DNA of 64,000 nucleotides from Cupriavidus agavae (GCF_004217045.1 NZ_SGXM01000001.1:2170001-2234000), one strand, 5' to 3'. Numbered from the stretch's first letter, positions 1-8,532 are shown. Notes: generated by a model not told the origin, from the letters alone. Numbers and translations are program-made.

Positions 1-1053
1 ATAGCCGGTCGAGTAGAGATCGCGGAACTCGAACTCGCCCGGCGGGACATTGGTTTCGTACAGCACCGCGCCACCCTGGCGCACCGTCACCACCGCGTTG
101 GACCGTGCCACGCCGCGCACCACTGGCGCGTAGCCGCGCTGCGATTCGGGCAGCATGCGGTCATCGGTGTACAGGCTCACGCCCCGGATACCGGTGGAGT
201 CGAACAACGTGCCCGTGGTGTTCCAGTCGCCGAAGATCGCTTCGGACTGGATCGACGGCAGCGGGCGCTGCGCGTAGGCCGCCACGTGGTTCCACCGCGT
301 GGCCTGGCCGTCGCTCGACGACAGCGTGCCGTAGGTGCGGAAACGCCACGCACCCAGGTTGAAGGCGCTCTGCAGCCCGCCATAGAGGTACTCGCCCGAG
401 CCCTTGCCGCTGTACTGGCTGTTGGTGTAGCTCAGCGAGTACCGGAAGGTGGCGGCGGTGACGCCGGTATCGAGCGCGTCGAGCGGAACATAGCCGCGCG
501 GACGGTAGAGCAGGAATGCCTGCGGAATCGTCATGCTCAGCTTCTGCTCGCCGCCGTCGTACTCCGAGGCGGCGCCCTCGACCAGATCGTCGAGGAAAGC
601 GCACTGGCCGGCTTCCACGGGCTTGAGCTGGCGCTGCGGGTCCAGCCCGATACGCTCCAGCAGCGTCGCCGGCAGGCACGCCTCGATGCGGCCGCTCGCG
701 GGGTTGCGCTGGAACGGCAGTGTCAGCGTGCCGTATTCCGTGTCGTTGATGACCAGTTCCACGGGGTGTTCACCCTCGGTCACCGACTCGTCGCGCTCGA
801 AGCGCGACAGGTCGATGTCCTGGCCCAGCGCCCGGATGAAGCCGCTTTCAAACTCCACCAGGCCCGGCACGGCTTTCGAAGCGCCGCGCTTTGCCGATGG
901 TTGCTGGCTGCCGATGGGCGCTCCGGTATCGGTTTCGGCCATTTCCGCGGCCATGGCGGGTGCGGACGCTGCCAGCGCCACGCCAAGCGCGATGGCGCGC
1001 AGCGAGGATCGCAACGGAGCCTGGCTTTTGCGCAGGCGGGTATCGCAATACAT
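1..1053 (-). CDS. Fimbrial outer-membrane usher, locus 1 (N-terminal part, cut by window edge)
   Basis: The usher forms the outer-membrane pore through which chaperone-bound pilus subunits are assembled. The frame stays open for 351 codons from an ATG two bases after the chaperone stop to the window edge. It begins with a signal peptide ending near ASAPAMA, followed by an N-terminal domain starting VEFESGFI and a barrel with the usher motif DDRMLPESQRGYAPVVRGVA. The same motif occurs in the complete usher at 26825-29389. A full usher has about 850 residues, so roughly 500 are missing. It is the third gene of a minus-strand subunit-chaperone-usher operon. The family call is firm; the fimbrial type is unknown. 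Confidence 0.93.
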   Translation of the reverse strand, partial: MYCDTRLRKSQAPLRSSLRAIALGVALAASAPAMAAEMAETDTGAPIGSQQPSAKRGASKAVPGLVEFESGFIRALGQDIDLSRFERDESVTEGEHPVELVINDTEYGTLTLPFQRNPASGRIEACLPATLLERIGLDPQRQLKPVEAGQCAFLDDLVEGAASEYDGGEQKLSMTIPQAFLLYRPRGYVPLDALDTGVTAATFRYSLSYTNSQYSGKGSGEYLYGGLQSAFNLGAWRFRTYGTLSSSDGQATRWNHVAAYAQRPLPSIQSEAIFGDWNTTGTLFDSTGIRGVSLYTDDRMLPESQRGYAPVVRGVARSNAVVTVRQGGAVLYETNVPPGEFEFRDLYSTGY

Positions 1054-1055
1054 GG

Positions 1056-1823
1056 TCAGCCCCCCGCACCCAGGGGAACGGAACCCGGCACGAAGGCGCC
1101 GAGATCAGTGATGTAGTCGAAATCGAGGCTCAGCGGGCCGCTGCCGGCTGCCGCCGCCTTCTCGAAGCGGAACTGCGTCTGCCCGCGCGGTGCGGCCATG
1201 CCGCCGCCGAGGTCGACCTGCTTCTCGCCCTGCTTGAGCGCGAGCTTGGCAAACGACACATACAGCGCGCCGGGGTTGTCGCAGGTGACCACGTAGTCGG
1301 CCCCGTCGCGCCGGACGTGCCACTTCAGGGCTTCGGCGGCTTCCACGATGTCGGTCTGGATGCCGGTGGGGCGATAGAACAGCTTGAGCCGGGTACGCAG
1401 CGCGATGTTGAGCCGGTTCACCGCCGGCGCGCTTTCGTCGGCCTTCGATTTGGCCGGGATCTCCAGGACATTGAAATAGAAGACCGATTCGCGGTCGGTG
1501 GGTAGCGTGGCGATGTCCGCGGACTTGAAGATCCGCACGACTTGCGCCTTGCCGCTGTTGAGCCGCGCCACGGGCGGCGTCAGGATGAACGGGGTGTCCT
1601 GGGCACCCGCCTCGACCTTGCCGGGACCCTGCGGGTCGTCGCGGTCGAGCCAGATCTGGGTCAGGACGGGCGTCTCGGCCGTGTTGGTCAGCCGGACGGT
1701 CTGTTCCTTCTGGTCCCCGTCAAATACGATGCGTGTGCCGGTGACCTCGATCGCGGCATGGGACACGCCCGCAGCCATGACGAATGCCGTCAGGGCGGTC
1801 ATGCATAGATTCTTCGCTTTCAC
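1056..1823 (-). CDS. Periplasmic fimbrial chaperone, locus 1 (PapD-like)
   Basis: This is a periplasmic PapD-type chaperone that folds pilus subunits by donor-strand complementation and delivers them to the usher. The chosen GTG start gives 255 aa, with a basic n-region and a signal peptide ending GVSHA; an internal ATG seven codons later would also work. Family hallmarks are GTRIVFDGDQKEQTVRLTN at the mature N-terminus, the block TDRESVFYFNVLEIP, and IALRTRLKLFYRP at the junction between the two Ig-like domains. GAAGGGG lies just upstream of the GTG. It sits between the subunit and usher genes, as in classical chaperone-usher operons. Confidence 0.93.
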   Translation of the reverse strand: MKAKNLCMTALTAFVMAAGVSHAAIEVTGTRIVFDGDQKEQTVRLTNTAETPVLTQIWLDRDDPQGPGKVEAGAQDTPFILTPPVARLNSGKAQVVRIFKSADIATLPTDRESVFYFNVLEIPAKSKADESAPAVNRLNIALRTRLKLFYRPTGIQTDIVEAAEALKWHVRRDGADYVVTCDNPGALYVSFAKLALKQGEKQVDLGGGMAAPRGQTQFRFEKAAAAGSGPLSLDFDYITDLGAFVPGSVPLGAGG

Positions 1824-1928
1824 TTCGGTACCCCTTCGGTGGGCCGGCCACGCGCATTCGCGCGAAAGCCGACACACCTGGACACCCGGGCGCCACCGTA
1901 TCTTCCCGAGCACGATGGCCGGGGAAAA

Positions 1929-2525
1929 TCAGTTGTAGATGATCGAATAGACGACGTCGGTGCTGACCGTACCCGCCGTGGCAGCGCCGCCCGTGGCCAC
2001 GTACTGCGCCCAGTAGTCGAACTGCGCGGCATTCGAGGCAATGGTCCGGGTGGTCTGCGGCGTGTCGTTGAACATGTTGATCGCCGCACGGTTCGAGTTC
2101 AGCAGGCCCACTTCCACGCGGGTGGCGCGTCCGGTGCCGGTCGCATTCTTCAGGTTGCCGGTCGCCGCGTTGATGTTCGTGCTCTGGGCAGGTTCGAAGT
2201 ACACGCGGGCCACCGCACCGTTGGTGCAGGAGGCGCCCGACAGACGGATGTAGAACGGCGTGTCGCCGGCGCGCTCGCCCGCGGCGTTCAGCGAGGTGAC
2301 GCTGACCCGGGGCAGGCCCACGGTGAAGTTGCCGTTCGCGGCGCCCGTGACGGTGGGACCGCCGCCCGTCACCACGCAGGTGGTGCTGGCGATGGAACCG
2401 GTGAACGTGATGCGCCCGTCGTCGGCGGCAGCCGACGATGCGGCAGCGCCCAGTGCGCAGGTCATGGCGATTGCCTGAAGCGGCTTGCGATAAGCCGTCA
2501 GATACTTTTGAGTCGAATTTTCCAT
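1929..2525 (-). CDS. Fimbrial major subunit, locus 1 (type 1 pilin family)
   Basis: A 198-aa secreted pilin. The signal peptide is followed by mature sequence starting near ADDGRITFTGSI, then a cysteine pair (TTCVV and SGASCTNG) that forms the usual pilin disulphide. The C-terminus ends with the alternating beta-strand pattern TVSTDVVYSIIYN, typical of type 1 subunits. It resembles the subunit at 25393-25971, sharing the segments ITFTG, VGLLN and YAQYVATG or WAQYVATG. It is the first gene of its operon, about 100 bp ahead of the chaperone and behind a 371-bp AT-rich control region. Function as the shaft subunit is inferred from gene order. Confidence 0.92.
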   Translation of the reverse strand: MENSTQKYLTAYRKPLQAIAMTCALGAAASSAAADDGRITFTGSIASTTCVVTGGGPTVTGAANGNFTVGLPRVSVTSLNAAGERAGDTPFYIRLSGASCTNGAVARVYFEPAQSTNINAATGNLKNATGTGRATRVEVGLLNSNRAAINMFNDTPQTTRTIASNAAQFDYWAQYVATGGAATAGTVSTDVVYSIIYN

Positions 2526-2896
2526 AATGTTGGCCTGAGGTAAGTTTCAATGCCGCACTAACCGGCGACGCTTGAATTAAAACTCGGCCAACTCATGGCT
2601 TAAATCGCCATATTCCTAAAACTGCCGAAAACATTCTGCGACAGTTGCCACAACGGCGATTATAATGTGCAAAGACAAATACAGATAATCGTCGTTTCTT
2701 TAAAAAACGACGAAAATGAGCGCTCAATCGCGCGATTCGGCATCGCCAAATTCTGATTTTTCAGATGAAGAATTCCCGCCGGCGATTCCATTCAGCCTGG
2801 CCGGCGCGATATTTATATATTATTTCTGGATAATCGGCAGAATCAGATTAATCGAAATTGCAATCTGACTTAACGGATATTGAAGGCCGCGCCGGT
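2526..2896 (-). promoter_or_regulatory. AT-rich control region upstream of fimbrial locus 1
   Basis: No gene fits in these 371 bases, which are clearly richer in A and T than the surrounding coding sequence. A perfect TATAAT on the minus strand (2659-2664) is the best -10 candidate, about 135 bp before the pilin ATG; I see no convincing -35 in front of it. The same bases also read TATAAT on the plus strand. The region carries an inverted repeat at 2689-2713 and runs of A and T such as atatttatatattat near 2810. This composition is what H-NS-family silencers favour, but that link is inference. Confidence 0.4.
2689..2713. repeat. Inverted repeat in fimbrial control region
   Basis: Two perfect 9-base arms, TCGTCGTTT and AAACGACGA, are separated by seven bases. 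There is no flanking T-tract typical of an intrinsic terminator, and the repeat lies about 160 bp upstream of the pilin start. A regulator-binding site or a recombinase half-site pair are both possible. I saw no second copy that would suggest an invertible segment. Confidence 0.6.
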
Positions 2897-3175
2897 TTAA
2901 TTCAGGCCGCTGCTGTCGACATAACCGAGCGCCTCGCGCACGGCCTTGCGCGCCTTGAGCACGTAGCAGACCTCGTGGTTGCGGATCACCAGCACCAGCA
3001 GATTGGCCTGGGTCATCTCCTGGAAGCAGTGCGCGGCGCGGCGCAGGGTCAGGCCGGCCTCCTGCGCCAGGCTTGCCGCGGGCAGGCCCTCGTCTCCGGC
3101 GGCCAGCAGCGCGCGGCAGATGGCGGCGCGGGCCGGTACGGTCAGCAAGGCAAGGGCCAGGGTGCTTTCCTGCAT
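2897..3175 (-). CDS. Small winged-helix (ArsR-like) regulator
   Basis: A 92-aa protein, MQESTLALALLTVPARAAICRALLAAG and onward. The pattern of helix, helix, LPAASLAQEAGLTLRRAAHCFQEM, then a wing (LVLVIRNHEVCYVL) matches the winged helix of ArsR/HTH_20 regulators. Two cysteines occur, but the classical CVC metal motif is absent, so metal sensing is not supported. An upstream GGAGAA is spaced better for the in-frame GTG two codons earlier (3181), so the protein may start VEMQES. It lies upstream of fimbrial locus 1 on the same strand, 371 bp from the pilin gene. A role in fimbrial control is only positional inference. Confidence 0.7.
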   Translation of the reverse strand: MQESTLALALLTVPARAAICRALLAAGDEGLPAASLAQEAGLTLRRAAHCFQEMTQANLLVLVIRNHEVCYVLKARKAVREALGYVDSSGLN

Positions 3176-3352
3176 CTCCACGATCGTTCTCCGCAAGGCC
3201 CCCTGGGCGGCAAGGGGCGGTGAGCGACCATGATGACGCACCGGGCGGCGGAAGGAAATGGCCGTGCGCGCGTTTGCCCTATCCGAACTTGCCCTCGTTG
3301 GCGCGGCGCCACGGCCGGCATAGAATCGGCAATCCCCATGCCGGAGTTCGCC

Positions 3353-3601
3353 ATGAACTGCGATGAAGCGCGCAATCTGATGCAGGCCTGTGCCGACGGG
3401 AAGATCGGCGCCGCCGACAGCGTCCGCCTTGAAAAGCACCTGGAGGACTGCGACGACTGTATCGAGGTGATGGCCGCGCTGCAGGCGCGCCGTGCGGCGC
3501 ACCGGCCCGGCAGCGCGCTGGAAGCGCTGGGCACCCCGCCGCCCGCCCTGGCTGGCGCGCCCACCTCGGCGTCGGCCCGGATCAGTACCACCGGGGACTG
3601 A
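3353..3601 (+). CDS. Small zf-HC2-type putative zinc-finger protein
   Basis: An 82-aa soluble protein. MNCDEARNLMQACADGKI followed by HLEDCDDC gives the Cys ... His-x3-Cys-x2-Cys arrangement of the anti-sigma-factor zinc finger (zf-HC2). The C-terminal 35 residues are Ala/Pro-rich and low in structure. The start is fixed by GGAG six bases upstream; an in-frame ATG five codons earlier lacks this. True ECF anti-sigma factors usually have a transmembrane segment and sit beside a sigma gene. This one has neither, so its target is unknown. Confidence 0.72.
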   Translation: MNCDEARNLMQACADGKIGAADSVRLEKHLEDCDDCIEVMAALQARRAAHRPGSALEALGTPPPALAGAPTSASARISTTGD

Positions 3602-3617
3602 GGCCGCCGGCTCCGCG

Positions 3618-4496
3618 CTATCTGGTCGTCAGGAACAGATACAGCGCGTTCAGGTCGGTATCGTTCATCTTGGCAAAGGCACTGAACGGCATCACGCGGC
3701 TCACGTCGGTGCCGTCGGGCCGCTTGCCGGTACGCATCATCGCCACGAATTGCTCCGCCGTCGGGTACGCCTTCATGGCGTGGCCGGGCTGCAGGTTGGA
3801 CGCGGGCGGCCAGTCGGGCGGCGCGCCCGGAATATGCCCGCCGCGCAGGTTGGCACCGTGGCAACCCTTGCACGATTCGGCCACATAGGCTCCATAGCGC
3901 ACATTCACCGCAGCGGCCACGGCTGGCGCCGGCGGCAGGCTGTGGTCGATCTTCTCGGCAGCGTCCTTGATCACGCCGGCACCATACATGCCCTGCACGA
4001 ACCAGGGCAGATGGACCTCGCCAGGTTGTCCACCGGCCGGCGGCAGGCTGCGCAGGTAGGCCACCAGTGCGCCGAAATCCTCGTTCGAGAGCCGGTTGTA
4101 GTCCTCGCTCGGCATGACCAGTAACGGGCGCCCCGACGGCGCCACGCCGTGGCGGATGGCCCGGTCCCAGTCTTCGGGCGTGTACCGGTCGATGGCGGGA
4201 TTGGCGCGAGTGATGTCCGGCGCACGTACGCGGAACCCGTTGGCTTCGTCGAACACCTGTTTTCCGCCACCATTGGCGCCATGGCAGTCCATGCACCCGC
4301 GGGATTCGTAGAGATACCGGCCGTGCGCGATCTGCGCGGCGCCCGTGGGAATGGCCACCGGTTGCAGTGGCACTTCCACCGTGCGCTCCAGCTTGCGCCC
4401 GCCCCACCAGTAGGTGGTGCCCACCGCCACCACCACGACCACCGTGAAGGCCACCAGCGCGGAGCTGGCAATGCGGAAGAATCGCTTGACGTCCAT
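3618..4496 (-). CDS. Membrane-anchored dihaem cytochrome c
   Basis: A 292-aa protein with an N-terminal hydrophobic segment (residues 8-28) that anchors it to the inner membrane with the haem domains in the periplasm. Two class I cytochrome c domains carry CxxCH motifs at residues 68-72 (CMDCH) and 209-213 (CKGCH). VMPFSAF near the C-terminus offers a likely distal methionine for the second haem. GGGGGA lies just upstream of the ATG. It resembles the soluble electron-transfer subunits of periplasmic dehydrogenases, but no dehydrogenase gene is adjacent, so its redox partner is unknown. It is convergent with the zinc-finger gene, 16 bp away. Confidence 0.88.
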   Translation of the reverse strand: MDVKRFFRIASSALVAFTVVVVVAVGTTYWWGGRKLERTVEVPLQPVAIPTGAAQIAHGRYLYESRGCMDCHGANGGGKQVFDEANGFRVRAPDITRANPAIDRYTPEDWDRAIRHGVAPSGRPLLVMPSEDYNRLSNEDFGALVAYLRSLPPAGGQPGEVHLPWFVQGMYGAGVIKDAAEKIDHSLPPAPAVAAAVNVRYGAYVAESCKGCHGANLRGGHIPGAPPDWPPASNLQPGHAMKAYPTAEQFVAMMRTGKRPDGTDVSRVMPFSAFAKMNDTDLNALYLFLTTR

Positions 4497-4826
4497 GGGT
4501 GTCCCCCTGATCAGCCGCCGGTCGGCGCCGGCACATTGCACCGGCCCTCACCTTCCCATTCCGTGCGCGATCGTACAGAACGCGCGGCGCCGGCACCAGC
4601 ACCCCCGGCAGTCTGTGCGTCGCATGGCGCACACGGCAGGCGCGGTGCATACCAAAATTCATGACGATGCGCCAGCCCCAACAAAGCCATCGACTTGCCC
4701 CTATCCCGGCCGTCGGGTTCCGCCAGTCGGGACTACGATGCCGCCTATGCTGGGCACCGTGCGACCTCCGTACCCCTCCGGCGCAGTACTCTGACGCGCG
4801 CCGCGCGTCCCTGGAAATCGACAGAA
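4497..4826. other. Intergenic region between cytochrome c and GGDEF-EAL genes
   Basis: These 330 bases separate two divergent genes and must hold both promoters. I found no -35/-10 pair good enough to report, no strong hairpin and no convincing small gene. The open frame that continues upstream of the GGDEF-EAL gene encodes low-complexity sequence without a ribosome-binding site and is not taken as coding. Confidence 0.5.
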
Positions 4827-7800
4827 ATGATGTCTGAATCGGTCGCGTCCCCTTCGACCCAAGCGCCACAGTCCGTCCTCGGGCGCTGGCGTCCCCTGCT
4901 GCTCGCGGCCGGGGGCTATTTCTTGCTGGCCCTGGCCGGCCTGTGGCTGGCGCGCGTGCCGGGCCACGCGGCGGCCGTCTGGATGGCCAATGCGTTCGGG
5001 CTCGGGCTGCTGCTGCATCGCCCAAGCCGCGAGGCACCGGCGCTGGTATCGGCGATGTTCGCCGGCAACCTCGCGGCGGACCTGCTCAGCGGCCATCCCG
5101 CCGGCGCGGCGCTGATGCTGGCCGGCGCCAACCTGCTGGAACTGGTGGCTACCGCCGCCGTGCTGCGCCGCATCGTCGGCCACCCGGTGCTGGCGCGCAG
5201 CGGCCAGCTCGCCACCTTCGCGCTGACGCTCGGCGTGGCGTCCACGGTGGGCCCGGCACTGAGCGGGCTGATGGGCGCCTGGATCATCTCCGCCACCTTC
5301 GGCACGCCGTTTCCCAAGGTCTGGTGGAACTGGTGGAACGCGGGCGCCATCGGCATGGTGCTGTTGCTGCCGCTGATGGTGTCGATCTCGCGCGAGCGCG
5401 TGCGCGCCGCCTTCCAGCGCGCCATGCTGGCCCGCCTGGCCGGCATGCTGGCGCTGTGCATCGGGATGGGGGCCGGCGCGATCCAGGCCGGGCACGACCC
5501 GTTCGTGGTGATGTCCCTGCCGCTCGTGATCGTGGCGCTGGCCAGCAACCCGTTCGCCACGGCGCTGCTGACCCTGCTTTCGGCCATTGCCGCCGAAGCC
5601 ATCTCGCTGGCCGGCGGCATGGATTTCCTCGCCTCGCGCTCGGTGCCGCTGTCCGGCGCGCTGATCCTGGTGTTCCCGGTCTGCATCGCGTTCATGACCG
5701 AGCAGAACCGCAAGGGCCGGCATGACCTGCGCAGCAGCGAGCAGCGCTTCCGGCAGGCGCTCGAACATTCGGCCATCGGCATGGCCATCGTGGGACTGGA
5801 CGGACGCTGGCAACTGGTGAACCGCGCCATGGTCGAACAGCTCGGCTATACCGCCGACGAACTGCGCGACCTGCCGTTCCAGCTGATGACCCACCCCGAC
5901 GACCTGGCCGCCGACCTGCGCCAGATCGAGCGCATGCTGGCTGGCGAGATCGACTCGTACCGGCTGGAGAAGCGCTACCGCCACAAGGACGGCCACTATC
6001 TCTGGACGCTGCTGGCCGTCTCGCTGGTGCGCGACGACGACGGGCGCCCGGACCACTTCATCTCGCAGGTCGAAGACATCCACGCGCGCAAGCTCGCCCA
6101 GCAGCAGCTGGAGGAACTGGCGCGCCGCACGCAGCTCGCCGTGGAAGCGGGCGGCGTGGGCATCTGGGAATGGGATTTCTCGCAGGCGTCGATCACCTGG
6201 GATGCGCGCATGCACGGCCTCCACGGCACCCACCCCGAACTTGGCCCGCCCACGCTGGCGCAGTGGATCGCCATGGTGCACCCCGAGGATGTGAGCCGGG
6301 TCAGCACCGAGATGCGCCAGGCCATCCGTGGCGTGCGCCGCTTCGACACCGAATACCGCATCGTGCGTCCCACCGGCGAGATCCGCCACGTGCGCGCCAT
6401 GGCCACCACCTCGCGCCACGACGACGACACCACCAACGCGCTGGTCGGCACCAACTGGGACATCACCGAGCAGCGCAACCTCACGCGCGCGCTGTTCGAG
6501 GAAAAGGAGCGGCTGCACATCACGCTGCGCTCGATCGGCGATGCCGTGATCTGCACGGACCCGGTCATGCGCGTGACGTTCATGAACCCGATCGCCGAAC
6601 AGCTGACCGGCTGGAACATGGACGCCGCGATGGGCCAGCCGCTGGACCAGGTGTTCCGGATCGTCGACGAGGACACCGACCTGACCATTCCGAGCCCGGT
6701 CGAGCAGTGCCTGGAGACGCTGCGCCCGGCCTACCTGCAGGAAGGCGCGGTGCTGCAGAGCCTGACCGGCGAGCGCCACGACGTGCAGGATTCGGCCGCC
6801 CCGGTGCTGGCCAACGACGGCGGCGTGCTTGGTGCGGTGCTGGTGTTCCAGGACATCACCACGTCGCGCGCGCTGCAGCGCGAGCTCGCCCATTCGGCCA
6901 CCCACGACGCACTGACCGGCCTGCCCAACCGCGCCTGGTTCGAGAAGCGGCTGCGTGAAGCGTGCGAGCAGGCCCGCTCGAACGGCCACCGCGCGGCGCT
7001 GTGCTTCATCGACCTGGACCGCTTCAAGATCGTCAACGACACCGCCGGCCACGGCGCCGGCGATGTGCTGCTGCGCGAACTCGGCCACGTGATCCGCCAT
7101 CATGTGCGCCCCGACGACCTGCTGGCCCGCCTGGGTGGCGACGAATTCGCGCTGCTGCTCAAGGATTGCAGCATCGAGCACGCCGAGCAGGTCTGCCAGA
7201 AGGTCATCGACGCAGTGCGCGAGCGCCGCTTCCCGTGGAACGGCCGCGTCTACGACGTGGGCGCCAGCATCGGCATCGCCGCCATCGACCTCGACGTGCC
7301 GGCCGTGGGCGAACTGATGAGCCGCGCCGACGTGGCCTGCTACGCCGCCAAGGCGGCCGGCCGCAACCGCGTCTCGGTCTACCGCCGCGACGAGAGCGAC
7401 GCGCGCCGCCATCACCGTGAACTGGAGGTGGCCGCGGGCATCCACTCGGCGCTCGATTCGAACCGCTTCCGGCTGTACGCGCAGGAGATCCGCTCGCTGC
7501 GCCCGGGCCAGGACGACGCCCAGCACGTGGAAATCCTGGTGCGCATGGTGGACGAACAGGGCACGCTGATCATGCCCGGCGCGTTCATCCCGGCCGCCGA
7601 GCGCTACGACCTGATGGGCCACATCGACCGCTGGGTGATCCGCAACGTGCTGCAGCAGTATGGCGAGCGGCTGGTGCGGGTGCCGGGGCTGTCGGTGTCG
7701 ATCAACCTGTCGGCCAACTCGCTCGGCGAGCCATTCCTGCTGCCGTTCCTGCACGCCGCGCTGGAAGACTCGGCGCTGCCGGCCAACCGCATCCGGCTGG

Positions 7801-8192
7801 AAATCACCGAGACCGCGCTGATCAACAACATGACCGCCGCCAGCCGCGTGGTGGCCGACATGCGCAGCGCCGGTTGCACGGTGGCGCTCGACGACTTCGG
7901 CGCCGGCCTGTCGTCGTTCGCCTACCTCAAGCAGTTCCCGGTGGACTATCTGAAGATCGACGGCAGCTTTATCCGCAACCTGGCCCGCAACGCCGTGGAC
8001 CGCGAGATCGTCAGCTCAATCAACGACATCGGCCACCGTCTGGGCGTGCGCACCGTGGCCGAGTGGGTGGAGGACGAATCCACGCTCCATACGCTGCGGG
8101 CCATCGGCGTGGACTACGCACAGGGCTACGCGATCGGCAAGCCGATGCCGCTGGAAGCGTTTCTCGATAGTTGCGAGAGCGCGGCGGCTTGA
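4827..8192 (+). CDS. MASE1-PAS-GGDEF-EAL cyclic-di-GMP enzyme
   Basis: A 1121-aa inner-membrane protein. Residues about 20-300 form a multi-helix MASE1 sensor, followed by three PAS/PAC modules (about 310-690), a GGDEF domain and an EAL domain. The cyclase site GGDEF is intact at about residue 770, with the inhibitory RxxD (RPDD) five residues before it. The EAL domain has EILVR at about 902 in place of EALIR, and keeps EITETAL, DDFGAG, LKIDGSFI and AEWVED, so phosphodiesterase residues are also present. It could both make and degrade c-di-GMP. The start is the first of two adjacent ATG codons after GAAATCGACAGAA; the next ATG is equally possible. Confidence 0.93.
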   Translation: MMSESVASPSTQAPQSVLGRWRPLLLAAGGYFLLALAGLWLARVPGHAAAVWMANAFGLGLLLHRPSREAPALVSAMFAGNLAADLLSGHPAGAALMLAGANLLELVATAAVLRRIVGHPVLARSGQLATFALTLGVASTVGPALSGLMGAWIISATFGTPFPKVWWNWWNAGAIGMVLLLPLMVSISRERVRAAFQRAMLARLAGMLALCIGMGAGAIQAGHDPFVVMSLPLVIVALASNPFATALLTLLSAIAAEAISLAGGMDFLASRSVPLSGALILVFPVCIAFMTEQNRKGRHDLRSSEQRFRQALEHSAIGMAIVGLDGRWQLVNRAMVEQLGYTADELRDLPFQLMTHPDDLAADLRQIERMLAGEIDSYRLEKRYRHKDGHYLWTLLAVSLVRDDDGRPDHFISQVEDIHARKLAQQQLEELARRTQLAVEAGGVGIWEWDFSQASITWDARMHGLHGTHPELGPPTLAQWIAMVHPEDVSRVSTEMRQAIRGVRRFDTEYRIVRPTGEIRHVRAMATTSRHDDDTTNALVGTNWDITEQRNLTRALFEEKERLHITLRSIGDAVICTDPVMRVTFMNPIAEQLTGWNMDAAMGQPLDQVFRIVDEDTDLTIPSPVEQCLETLRPAYLQEGAVLQSLTGERHDVQDSAAPVLANDGGVLGAVLVFQDITTSRALQRELAHSATHDALTGLPNRAWFEKRLREACEQARSNGHRAALCFIDLDRFKIVNDTAGHGAGDVLLRELGHVIRHHVRPDDLLARLGGDEFALLLKDCSIEHAEQVCQKVIDAVRERRFPWNGRVYDVGASIGIAAIDLDVPAVGELMSRADVACYAAKAAGRNRVSVYRRDESDARRHHRELEVAAGIHSALDSNRFRLYAQEIRSLRPGQDDAQHVEILVRMVDEQGTLIMPGAFIPAAERYDLMGHIDRWVIRNVLQQYGERLVRVPGLSVSINLSANSLGEPFLLPFLHAALEDSALPANRIRLEITETALINNMTAASRVVADMRSAGCTVALDDFGAGLSSFAYLKQFPVDYLKIDGSFIRNLARNAVDREIVSSINDIGHRLGVRTVAEWVEDESTLHTLRAIGVDYAQGYAIGKPMPLEAFLDSCESAAA

Positions 8193-8219
8193 GCCTTGTG
8201 CTTCCCGGTCGGTTTTAGC

Positions 8220-8248
8220 TCCCCTCTCGCGCCATGCGGGAGAGGGGA
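8220..8248 (+). repeat. Strong hairpin downstream of GGDEF-EAL gene
   Basis: Nine-base arms TCCCCTCTC and GAGAGGGGA enclose a GC-rich loop that can extend the stem. It begins 28 bp after the stop codon, so it may stabilise or end that transcript. It is followed by A-rich rather than T-rich sequence, which argues against a classical intrinsic terminator. Short hairpins of this kind are often dispersed in GC-rich proteobacteria. Confidence 0.55.
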
Positions 8249-8305
8249 ACAAAAAAGGACGCGGGACAGGGGAGCCAACCAGGCATCACAAACGCCTGAC
8301 CCAAC

Positions 8306-8321
8306 GTTCGGAAACCCGAAC
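8306..8321. promoter_or_regulatory. Enhancer-binding palindrome 1 upstream of symporter
   Basis: GTTCGG-N4-CCGAAC is a perfect inverted repeat. Its core TTCGG-N4-CCGAA equals the operator I recall for the Pseudomonas AauR regulator of acidic amino acid uptake. It lies 104 bp upstream of a sigma-54 promoter and 32 bp (centre to centre) from a second copy, so both sit on the same DNA face. The enhancer-binding protein at 11961-13304 is the obvious candidate ligand. Confidence 0.75.
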
Positions 8322-8337
8322 ACCCCACCCCTCCCCA

Positions 8338-8353
8338 GTTCGGATTCCCGGAC
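8338..8353. promoter_or_regulatory. Enhancer-binding palindrome 2 upstream of symporter
   Basis: GTTCGG-N4-CCGGAC repeats the first palindrome with a single mismatch. Together the two sites form the paired upstream activating sequence typical of NtrC-family regulators. Confidence 0.72.
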
Positions 8354-8424
8354 ATTACGTCATCGTCATACTAAAAATCCCTTTGTATTCATCGCCTTAC
8401 CGGTGCATACAACCGCCCCGGAGC

Positions 8425-8440
8425 TGGCATGCCTCGTGCA
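8425..8440 (+). promoter_or_regulatory. Sigma-54 promoter of the symporter gene
   Basis: TGGCATG-N4-GTGCA matches the -24/-12 consensus TGGCACG-N4-TTGCA at all but two positions and keeps the invariant GG and GC ten bases apart. Transcription would start near 8452, about 80 bp before the ATG. The paired palindromes upstream and the NtrC-type regulator downstream support the call. Confidence 0.75.
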
Positions 8441-8532
8441 ATCTAGGCGCCGCCGCAGGGCCAACCGCCTGGCCGCGCCGCCACAGAGTGCCGTGCGCGC
8501 CATGCCAGAGACAAAGGAGGGATGTACCCACG

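Noticed and set aside
4701..7754. A 1017-codon open frame antisense to the GGDEF-EAL gene
   Set aside because: Its sequence is His/Arg/Gly/Ala-rich with no recognisable domain, as expected for the complement of GC-rich coding DNA; the plus frame has clear MASE1, PAS, GGDEF and EAL motifs.
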